Shown piece after piece: positions 1 through 5,373 of a DNA stretch of 9,782 bases. Under the pieces are notes generated by a model. That model was not told the origin of the DNA. It searched no databases and saw only the letters and a program-made list of their open reading frames with translations. How positions within the stretch are numbered: position 1 is the stretch's first letter; each line of letters starts with the position of its first letter. Source of the DNA: Burkholderiales bacterium (GTDB lineage Bacteria; Pseudomonadota; Gammaproteobacteria; Burkholderiales; Burkholderiaceae_B). The stretch is taken from the NCBI GenBank assembly GCA_005788065.1, contig SXZD01000053.1, positions 1 to 9,782 of the forward strand, written 5' to 3'. The translations under genes were made by a program, and so were the position numbers.

Positions 1-521
1 ACGTTGTTGCGCTTGCGATCCAGCTTGATGACCTTGAACTCGAGGGTCTTGCCTTCGAAGGGGGTGGTGTCCTTGACGGGACGCACGTCCACCAGCGAAC
101 CGGGCAGGAAGGCGCGGATGCTGTTGACCATGACGGTCAGACCGCCCTTGACCTTGCCGGTGATGGTACCGGTAACCATTTCGCCGGATTCCAGCGCGGT
201 TTCCAGTTGCAGCCATGCTGCCAGACGCTTGGCTTTGTCGCGCGACAGGCGCGTTTCGCCGTAACCATCTTCCAGGGCTTCGATGGCCACGGAGATGAAG
301 TCGCCGACGTTGACGTCGACCTCACCCTGATCGTTCTTGAATTCGTCGATCGGGATGAAAGATTCGGATTTCAGTCCAGCGTTGACGACCACGAAGTTGT
401 AGTCGATGCGCACCACTTCGGCGGTGATGACTTCGCCGGAACGCATTTCCTGCTTGGACAGGCTTTCTTCAAACAGGGAAGCAAAGCTGACGGTTGGGAG
501 TTCAATGAGATTGGTTGACAT
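1..521 (-). CDS. rpsA: 30S ribosomal protein S1, N-terminal part (truncated by window edge)
   Basis: Reading leftwards from the ATG at 521 gives 173 residues that run off the window, so only the N-terminal third or so of the protein is present. It starts MSTNLIELPTVSFASLFEES and matches the S1 family closely. The first S1 (OB-fold) repeat covers roughly residues 27-95 (GLKSES, QGEVDVNVGD, GYGETRLSRDKAKR). The second starts near residue 110 (KVKGGLTVMVN, RAFLPGSLVDVRP, EFKVIKLDRKRNNV). In the family these two repeats dock S1 on the 30S subunit through S2, and the later repeats, outside this window, bind mRNA. S1 recruits mRNAs with weak or structured leaders. It lies 150 bp downstream of cmk, the usual proteobacterial order. 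No Shine-Dalgarno sequence precedes the start codon, which fits the family habit of an unusual, autoregulated rpsA start. The reading frame is intact. Confidence 0.97.
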   Translation of the reverse strand, partial: MSTNLIELPTVSFASLFEESLSKQEMRSGEVITAEVVRIDYNFVVVNAGLKSESFIPIDEFKNDQGEVDVNVGDFISVAIEALEDGYGETRLSRDKAKRLAAWLQLETALESGEMVTGTITGKVKGGLTVMVNSIRAFLPGSLVDVRPVKDTTPFEGKTLEFKVIKLDRKRNN

Positions 522-671
522 AGAGGTATGAGAGATTTGTGCACGCCAACGGCTTGCGCCGCAGCGGAGTTTACAATTGCCGTCAGAAAGACCCGACGAC
601 TCCGGGTACTGCAAAAAGGTACTGGGACTGAACAGGTGAACGTCTGCGCGATCGCAGAACTCCAGACAGGT
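522..671 (-). promoter_or_regulatory. rpsA leader between cmk and rpsA
   Basis: This is the largest gap between genes read in the same direction. The 19 bases before the rpsA ATG read, on the minus strand, ACAAATCTCTCATACCTCT: pyrimidine-rich, with no AGG or GAG. Just upstream (557-541) lies a short imperfect hairpin (GCA-A-GCC, loop GTT, GGC-G-TGC). Further up are a 5-bp stem ACCCG/CGGGT (607-591, followed by CTTTCT) and a 6-bp stem TCTGCG/CGCAGA (658-643). In E. coli the rpsA leader lacks a good Shine-Dalgarno sequence, folds into hairpins and is the target of S1 autoregulation; a similar role here is inference. I find only a weak -10-like TAAACT (573-568) and no matching -35, so I name no promoter. 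Confidence 0.4.
643..658 (-). repeat. hairpin just downstream of cmk
   Basis: On the minus strand this reads TCTGCG, loop ATCG, CGCAGA: a perfect 6-bp stem starting 13 bases after the cmk stop codon. No T-run follows (next bases CGTTCACCTG), so it is not a convincing intrinsic terminator. It may slow exonuclease decay or be part of the rpsA leader fold; it may also be chance. Confidence 0.3.
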
Positions 672-1376
672 TCAGCCCCGTAAGGCCTCAAACCGCTGAA
701 CGATCGCAGATACGACCGTCGCAATATCAAGGCTTGAACTGTCGAGAACCCAACTATCAGCCACCGGTTTGAGCGGGGCGACAGCACGCTGGGTGTCTCG
801 CGCGTCCCGTGCCTGCAAATCAGCAAGCAAGTCCTCAAATTTAACAGAAATTCCCTTCTCCAACAACTGCTTGAACCTGCGCTGCGCGCGCTCTTGTGCG
901 CTCGCAGTCAGAAACACCTTCAGTTGCGCCCCGGGAAACACCACACTGGCCATGTCGCGCCCGTCGGCCACCAGACCGGGTGGCTGCGCAAAGGCACGCT
1001 GCCGCTCCAGCAAAGCCTGACGCACCAGCGGGAAAACGGCGATGCGGGAGGCGGCGTTGCCAATGGCCTCCTGACGGATGTCCGCAGCCACATCCTGACC
1101 GTCAAGCAGCACCTGCTCGCCGGCGAACACAACGGCCAGTCGCTGCGCCACACCGGCAACAGCCGATTCGTCAGAAATGTCAGCCCCGGCGCGCATGGCC
1201 GCCAGAGCCGCAATACGATAGATGGCACCGCTGTCCAGGTAATGAAACCCGAAATGCGCCGCCACCCGCGCCGCGATGGTGCCCTTGCCCGACGCTGTCG
1301 GGCCGTCAATGGCAATGACCGGCACTGCAACTGACCCGTCCGACCCTGCAGAGCCCGATACGCCAGCCGCACTCAT
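672..1376 (-). CDS. cmk: (d)CMP kinase
   Basis: 234 aa, close to the family length of about 225. Cytidylate kinase phosphorylates CMP and dCMP with ATP in the cytoplasm, feeding CDP/dCDP pools. The P-loop GPTASGKGT is at residues 25-33. CMP-binding DSGAIYR follows at 48-54 and NAASRIAVFP at 107-116. VADGRDM at 136-142 carries the Arg-Asp pair equivalent to E. coli R131/D132. The lid RDARDTQR at 190-197 supplies R190, D194 and R197, matching E. coli R181, D185 and R188. The usual GRDMGT reads GRDMAS here, a mild change. The first 17 residues are a Ser/Gly/Ala-rich extension. I keep this ATG because it overlaps the aroA stop as ATGA and has AAGG 7 bases upstream. A GTG at residue 18 is a possible but weaker start. 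Translation is probably coupled to aroA. Confidence 0.96.
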   Translation of the reverse strand: MSAAGVSGSAGSDGSVAVPVIAIDGPTASGKGTIAARVAAHFGFHYLDSGAIYRIAALAAMRAGADISDESAVAGVAQRLAVVFAGEQVLLDGQDVAADIRQEAIGNAASRIAVFPLVRQALLERQRAFAQPPGLVADGRDMASVVFPGAQLKVFLTASAQERAQRRFKQLLEKGISVKFEDLLADLQARDARDTQRAVAPLKPVADSWVLDSSSLDIATVVSAIVQRFEALRG

Positions 1377-2692
1377 GGATGTACCTTCAGGTCAAAACCG
1401 ATGGTTTGTGCCAACTCGACGAAATTGGGAAACGATGTGGCGACGTTGCGGCAGTCATTGACGGTCATCGCGCTGCGCGCACGCAGGGCAGCGACCGTGA
1501 ACGACATGGCGATTCGATGGTCGCCGTGCGACTGAATGCTGGCCCCGTCATAGCGAACACCTGGCAGATGACCCAAACCCTGGATGACCATGCCATCCGG
1601 CGTGGGCTGCGCATCAATACCACAGGATTTCAGGCCATCGGCCATGACAGCAATGCGGTCAGATTCCTTGACCCGCAGTTCTTCGGCACCGGTCAGCACG
1701 GTGGTACCCACAGCGTTGGCCGCAGCGACAAACAGGACAGGAAACTCGTCAATGGCCAGAGGCACCAGATCTTCGGGGATATGGATGCCTTTGAGTTGCG
1801 CAGAGCGCACACGGATGTCGGCCACGGGCTCACCACCGACTTCACGCGGGTTGAGCAATTCGAGGTTGGCACCCATCAGCCTGAGAATGTCGATGATGCC
1901 GGTACGGGTGGGGTTGATGCCCACGTGCTGCAGGGTCACATCCGCATTCTCTGCAATGGACGCAGCCACCAGAAAAAACGCAGCCGATGAGATATCGGCA
2001 GGTACGTCGATATCGCAGGCTTTCAGGCGCTGACCGCCCGCAAGGCTCACCGTGCGTCCATCCACTTTCACATCCACACCGAAACCGCGCAACATGCGCT
2101 CGGTGTGATCACGGGTGGGCGCCGGTTCTGTTACGCGGGTAACACCCTCTGCATACAGACCCGCCAGCAACACAGCGGACTTGACCTGCGCCGAAGCCAT
2201 CGGCAATTCGTAGTCGATGGCTTTCAGATGGGTGACAGGATCAATGTGCAGCGGTGGCCGCCCCCCTTCAGCCGTACGCATTGTGGCACCCATCTGCGAC
2301 AGCGGGTCGGTTACGCGCCGCATCGGCCGTTTGCTGAGGCTCTCGTCGCCCACCAGCGTTGCCGCCAAGCCCTGCCCAGCCAGCAGACCGGACATCAGCC
2401 GCATGGACGTACCCGAATTGCCGCAATCCAGATCGCCGGCGGGCGCCTTCAGGCCTTCGCGGCCCACGCCGTGAACCACCACACGACCTGAGTGCGGCCC
2501 TTCGATTCGCACCCCCAAGGCGCGAAAGGCATTCATGGTGCTCAGCGCATCTTCGCCCTCCAGAAAACCCTCCACATGGGTCGTACCGTCAGCGATAGAG
2601 CCCAGCATGATGGACCGGTGAGAGATGGACTTGTCACCCGGGACCCGGATGACGCCAGATAAATTAGCAACTTGCGAAACGGTGTAGTGCAT
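1373..2692 (-). CDS. aroA: 3-phosphoshikimate 1-carboxyvinyltransferase (EPSP synthase), class II-like type
   Basis: 439 aa, full length. It condenses shikimate-3-phosphate with PEP to give EPSP, the step before chorismate synthase. Visible motifs: PGDKSISHR (18-26; K21, S22 and R26 bind substrate), GNSGTSMRL (91-99), KRPMRR (121-126), SAQVK (167-171), RDHTE (194-198), NPTR (260-263), the catalytic Asp in IDEFP (D315), ELRVKESDR (338-346) and GDHRIAM (390-396). GDKS, SAQVK, RDHTE and NPTR together mark the class II-like EPSP synthases and the aroA half of pseudomonad TyrA-AroA proteins. E. coli-type enzymes have PGSKS and GNAGTAMRP instead. The Gly equivalent to E. coli G96 is kept (G94), but the Pro101 position is Leu (L99). 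The ATG is the only plausible start, although no Shine-Dalgarno precedes it. The stop overlaps the cmk start by ATGA. Unusually, the gene is parted from tyrA by an inverted gene. Confidence 0.97.
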   Translation of the reverse strand: MHYTVSQVANLSGVIRVPGDKSISHRSIMLGSIADGTTHVEGFLEGEDALSTMNAFRALGVRIEGPHSGRVVVHGVGREGLKAPAGDLDCGNSGTSMRLMSGLLAGQGLAATLVGDESLSKRPMRRVTDPLSQMGATMRTAEGGRPPLHIDPVTHLKAIDYELPMASAQVKSAVLLAGLYAEGVTRVTEPAPTRDHTERMLRGFGVDVKVDGRTVSLAGGQRLKACDIDVPADISSAAFFLVAASIAENADVTLQHVGINPTRTGIIDILRLMGANLELLNPREVGGEPVADIRVRSAQLKGIHIPEDLVPLAIDEFPVLFVAAANAVGTTVLTGAEELRVKESDRIAVMADGLKSCGIDAQPTPDGMVIQGLGHLPGVRYDGASIQSHGDHRIAMSFTVAALRARSAMTVNDCRNVATSFPNFVELAQTIGFDLKVHP

Positions 2693-2769
2693 TGATAAGA
2701 CCGAATTGGGGTATGAAAACCCCCCTGTTCCACAGCTGACTACCCATTCGGGGGAGCGAGAAACAAGGG

Positions 2770-2798
2770 ATAATGGAAGACTATAACGAAACTATAAA
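2770..2798 (-). promoter_or_regulatory. candidate sigma-70 promoter for aroA-cmk-rpsA
   Basis: On the minus strand TTTATA (2798-2793) and CATTAT (2775-2770) are separated by exactly 17 bp. Each matches the consensus -35 and -10 at 4 of 6 positions. Transcription would start near 2763, giving a leader of about 70 nt before the aroA ATG. The spacing and location are right, but the match is modest and the region is AT-rich, so this could be chance. The -10 overlaps the plus-strand GATAAT, so the two directions might compete. Confidence 0.3.
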
Positions 2799-2807
2799 AA
2801 AGACGAC

Positions 2808-2811
2808 GGAG
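2808..2811 (+). promoter_or_regulatory. ribosome binding site of the plus-strand unknown gene
   Basis: GGAG with 5 bases to the ATG at 2817. It favours this ATG over the out-of-frame ATG at 2812 and supports the view that the ORF is translated. Confidence 0.6.
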
Positions 2812-2816
2812 ATGGC

Positions 2817-3188
2817 ATGGGAACCCTGCTCGGCTCTGCGTTCAAGTCCTCAGAAGAACGCACTCAAACTGCTGTGAGCCACAGCGAACACTGGCTGGAC
2901 GCCGCCATGGACGGGCTTTTGACCGTCGAGGCGGAGCGCTTCATGCTGTCACTGCCGCTGGAGGCAGAACCCAATCTGTTGGCCAACCTGCGCCCGCAGA
3001 TTATAAATGAACTGGCTGAGCTCAGAACGTTTCGCAATCGCATGATCAAACGGATTGACGAATTGCTGAAACCTGAGTGGCGCTTGGGTCTGCAAACCGC
3101 TCACGAAAACCGCATCCGCGACGAACTGGCCAAGCTGAAAGCCTTTTTCCTGGCTGCCGACCCGGCTGCTGCACCGATAGCAGCCTGA
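2817..3188 (+). CDS. uncharacterised 123-aa protein, inverted within the supraoperon
   Basis: I do not recognise this family. The frame is open from an ATG with GGAG 5 bases upstream; the preceding in-frame stop is TAA at 2784-2786. The product is 123 aa, soluble-looking, with no signal peptide or membrane segment. It is rich in Leu, Glu, Arg and Ala. Most of it looks helical: about residues 22-46 (HWLDAAMDGLLTVEAERFML), 50-87 (a Leu/Arg/Glu helix including ELRTFRNRMIKRIDELL) and 94-114 (HENRIRDELAKLKAFF). It ends in an Ala/Pro tail. There are no Cys residues and no obvious catalytic motif; a small helical binding or scaffold protein is a guess only. It is the only plus-strand gene I accept. 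It converges on tyrA with a 7-bp gap and diverges from aroA. No gene lies antisense with a better claim, and codon use resembles its neighbours, so I think it is real. Confidence 0.8.
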   Translation: MGTLLGSAFKSSEERTQTAVSHSEHWLDAAMDGLLTVEAERFMLSLPLEAEPNLLANLRPQIINELAELRTFRNRMIKRIDELLKPEWRLGLQTAHENRIRDELAKLKAFFLAADPAAAPIAA

Positions 3189-3195
3189 TCCTTCG

Positions 3196-4131
3196 TTACT
3201 TGCCCCTCCACTGCCCCCTGAAAGCTGCCGCCTGCCCCAGCGCAGACAGCAGCGTCTGCCGGTCACCCGCTTTCAGGGCGCTGCGAAGCAAATCTGCCGA
3301 CTGCATGAAACGGTCAAGATGCGCCAGCGTCTGATCGCGGTTATCCAGAAAGATATCGACCCACATTTCCGGCGAACTGGCTGCTATCCGGGAGAAGTCC
3401 CTGAAGCCGCCCCCACCCTCCTGCATGTCGGCCGCCCCGGTAGGCGTCTGCAAAAGCGCATGGACATAGCTATAGGCCAGCAAATGCGGCAGGTGACTGA
3501 CCGCTGCAAACACGCGGTCATGCTCGTCTGCCGGCATGCGCGACACCATCGCCCCCATGGCCTGCCAGAACGCTTCGACGCGCTGCAAGGCCGGGTCGCA
3601 CGTATGCTCGTGTGGACACACCACCACCGTGCGCCCCACATGCAATTGCGCGTTGGCTGCCGTCGGACCGTGACGTTCGGCCCCGGCGATCGGGTGCGAC
3701 GGCACAAAATTGAAATACCACGGCGACACCCCGCCGACTCCGCGACTGGCCACATCGCGCGCCGCCGCGCAGACAGCGGTCTTGGTGCTGCCCGCATCAA
3801 ACACGATCAGATCTGAGTTGCCCGATGTCTCGATCGCCTGAAACAGCGCCGGAAACTGCGCGACAGGCGCAGCCAGATAAACGGCGTCTGCCGCTTTGAG
3901 CGCAGCCTGCAGGTCATCGCTCACCGCATCAACTGACCCGACCGACAGCGCCTCCTGCGCAGTGGACAAACGTCGGGAATAACCGGTAATGTGACGGGCC
4001 AGCCCCCGCTGCCTTGCAGCCAAGCCCAGCGACCCGCCCATCAGCCCCACACCGACAATCAAGAGGTGCCGGAACGGTTGAAACGGACTCGGCGCGCTGC
4101 CAGCGGCAGACGGTTCAGCACCCGGCTGCAC
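3196..4131 (-). CDS. tyrA: prephenate (or arogenate) dehydrogenase
   Basis: 311 aa. It oxidatively decarboxylates prephenate (or arogenate) with NAD(P)+ on the tyrosine branch. The Rossmann nucleotide-binding motif GVGLMGGS is at 27-34, and DAGSTK at 112-117. The substrate region has SHPIAGAE at 145-152, SHLPHLLAY at 212-220 with H213, and GGGGFRDFSRIAASS at 239-253 with R248, the usual prephenate-binding Arg. There is no chorismate mutase domain, and unlike in pseudomonads no aroA domain is fused. Cofactor and substrate preference (cyclohexadienyl or strict) cannot be told from sequence. The start is GTG at 4131: GGAGG lies 6 bases upstream inside hisC, and the 17-bp overlap with hisC suggests translational coupling. 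A 20-residue Pro/Ala-rich stretch precedes the Rossmann fold. The TAA stop is 7 bp from the stop of the convergent plus-strand gene. Confidence 0.96.
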   Translation of the reverse strand: MQPGAEPSAAGSAPSPFQPFRHLLIVGVGLMGGSLGLAARQRGLARHITGYSRRLSTAQEALSVGSVDAVSDDLQAALKAADAVYLAAPVAQFPALFQAIETSGNSDLIVFDAGSTKTAVCAAARDVASRGVGGVSPWYFNFVPSHPIAGAERHGPTAANAQLHVGRTVVVCPHEHTCDPALQRVEAFWQAMGAMVSRMPADEHDRVFAAVSHLPHLLAYSYVHALLQTPTGAADMQEGGGGFRDFSRIAASSPEMWVDIFLDNRDQTLAHLDRFMQSADLLRSALKAGDRQTLLSALGQAAAFRGQWRGK

Positions 4132-5227
4132 GCATGGCCTCCGGCAAGACCTTCAGAAAGACGGCATTTTCATGCTCTGTACCGATTGAAACGCGCAAAT
4201 GACGGGACAAACCATAATTGCCCACCGGGCGCACGATCACACCGCGCCGCAACAGTTCGATGTTCAGCGCAGCCGCTTGGTCACCCACCTCCACCAACAG
4301 AAAATTGCCGGTTGAGGGAACCCACGCCAGACCCAGCGCTTTCAGTCCACTTTCAAGTTGCGCCATACCGGACCGGTTGTTATCAAACGTCTGCTGCAGA
4401 AACTCCGCATCGGTGATGGATGCGCAGGCCGCCGCCTGCGCCAGCGTGTTCACGTTGAACGGCTGTCGGATGCGGTTGATCAGATCGGTCAGCGCCGGTT
4501 GCGCCACGCCATAACCGACACGCAAACCGGCCAGCCCATACGCCTTGGAAAAACTGCGCGACACCAGCAGATTGGCATGACGCCTCACCAGCGCCATGGC
4601 ATCGTATGACTGATCTGCGGTGAGATACTCGTTGTACGCTTCATCCAGCACGACCACCACGTCTGACGGCACTGCAGCCACAAAGTCTGCAATCTGCTGC
4701 CCTGTGAGAAACGTCCCGGTCGGATTGTTGGGGTTGGCGATGAACACCACCCGTGTGGTGGTATCGATGGCTGCGCGCATGGCCGCCAGATCGTGACCGT
4801 AGTCTACAGCGGGCACCACAATCGCTCGTGCACCCGTGGCCTGTGTGGCCAGGGCATACACCGCAAACGAATACTGGGCGAACACGCTGGAGGTCCCGGG
4901 TACCAGAAACGCATGGGCCACCAATTCCAGAATGTCATTGGAACCATTGCCCAACGTTATCCACTCGGCGGGTACGTCATGGCGTGCAGCCAGTGCCGCT
5001 TTCAGCTCAAAACCGTTGGGGTCCGGGTAGCGACCCAGATCGTTTGCAGCGGCCAGCATCGCAGCCTTGGCCTTGGGGCTCATGCCCAGCGGATTCTCGT
5101 TGGAAGCGAGCTTCACGATATCGGCCTCGTTCAGGCCGAACTGACGGGCGATTTCGGATACCGGTTTGCCGGGCTGATACGGCGCCAGGGCGCTGACGTG
5201 GGCGGGGGCCTGTTGCTGAAGACTCAT
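4115..5227 (-). CDS. hisC: histidinol-phosphate / aromatic aminotransferase, HisC type
   Basis: 370 aa from ATG at 5227 (MSLQQQAPAHVSALAPYQPG), the normal HisC N-terminus and length. It is a class I/II fold-type I PLP aminotransferase. Motifs: ASNENPLG (41-48), GNGSND (93-98), NPNNPTG (165-171), DEAYNEY (195-201) and the PLP lysine K228 in SFSKAYGLAGLRVG. The family converts imidazole-acetol phosphate with glutamate to histidinol phosphate. In the same pseudomonad and Burkholderiales gene string this paralogue is thought to act on phenylpyruvate and 4-hydroxyphenylpyruvate or prephenate. Its place between pheA and tyrA supports that, but it is inference. A longer frame back to a TTG at 5356 exists but is rejected: it adds 43 residues not seen in the family. 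The Shine-Dalgarno is weak (AGG, 10 bases upstream). Its 3' end carries the tyrA ribosome binding site. Confidence 0.94.
   Translation of the reverse strand: MSLQQQAPAHVSALAPYQPGKPVSEIARQFGLNEADIVKLASNENPLGMSPKAKAAMLAAANDLGRYPDPNGFELKAALAARHDVPAEWITLGNGSNDILELVAHAFLVPGTSSVFAQYSFAVYALATQATGARAIVVPAVDYGHDLAAMRAAIDTTTRVVFIANPNNPTGTFLTGQQIADFVAAVPSDVVVVLDEAYNEYLTADQSYDAMALVRRHANLLVSRSFSKAYGLAGLRVGYGVAQPALTDLINRIRQPFNVNTLAQAAACASITDAEFLQQTFDNNRSGMAQLESGLKALGLAWVPSTGNFLLVEVGDQAAALNIELLRRGVIVRPVGNYGLSRHLRVSIGTEHENAVFLKVLPEAMRAAGC
4138..4142 (-). promoter_or_regulatory. ribosome binding site that fixes the GTG start of tyrA
   Basis: On the minus strand GGAGG, 6 bases before GTG at 4131. It lies within the last codons of hisC, so ribosomes ending hisC are well placed to start tyrA. 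The strength and spacing are why the GTG is chosen; the next in-frame ATG falls inside the Rossmann motif. Confidence 0.75.
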
Positions 5228-5313
5228 GAGACGACAACCTGTAGAACGGAGGACAGAAAAAAACCAACTGAAACCTGACAACACGGCCGGGCATCCAGAA
5301 GCTGCAAACAGAG

Positions 5314-5373
5314 GCAAGGTGGAAACATCAGTCTGATGTTGCACACCCGACACCAACGGTCAGTCAACCTTGC
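5314..5373 (-). repeat. nested inverted repeats in the pheA-hisC gap
   Basis: A perfect palindrome at 5324-5340 reads AACATCAG-T-CTGATGTT on the plus strand (8+1+8). Around it, GCAAGGT (5314-5320) pairs with ACCTTGC (5367-5373), the latter touching the pheA stop codon. In the transcript this could form an outer 7-bp stem enclosing an inner hairpin, or the palindrome could be a protein-binding site. It does not match the TyrR box (TGTAAA-N6-TTTACA). No T-run follows directly, so it is not an intrinsic terminator. Confidence 0.5.

Larger units (their letters stand above)
2693..2816. promoter_or_regulatory. divergent intergenic region between aroA and the plus-strand unknown gene
   Basis: Both flanking genes start here, so promoters in both directions are expected. 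The part next to the plus-strand gene is notably AT-rich for this genome and holds a direct heptamer repeat ACTATAA at 2780-2786 and 2791-2797, 11 bp apart (about one helical turn). A -10-like GATAAT lies on the plus strand at 2769-2774 without a recognisable -35. Near aroA a stem GGGGT/ACCCC (2708-2712 with 2719-2723, 6-nt loop) lies 15 bases before the aroA ATG. No known regulator site is recognised. Confidence 0.5.

Noticed and set aside
591..607. ACCCG/CGGGT stem followed by CTTTCT as a terminator before rpsA
   Set aside because: Only 5 bp of stem and a broken T-run; more likely leader structure or chance.
1379..1990. 203-codon plus-strand frame opposite aroA
   Set aside because: Shadow frame of aroA with no recognisable domain; GC-rich coding DNA often leaves such antisense frames open.
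2542..2733. 63-codon minus-strand frame starting upstream of aroA
   Set aside because: Out of frame with aroA, starts with GTG and has no known motif; aroA explains the DNA.
5257..5263. Run of seven T on the minus strand upstream of hisC as a terminator
   Set aside because: No GC-rich hairpin immediately precedes it, and hisC-tyrA would be cut off from the upstream genes.
5228..5356. N-terminal extension of hisC starting at TTG 5356 (43 extra residues)
   Set aside because: The normal HisC N-terminus begins at the ATG at 5227. The extension needs a TTG start, has no clear ribosome site and overlaps the palindrome.
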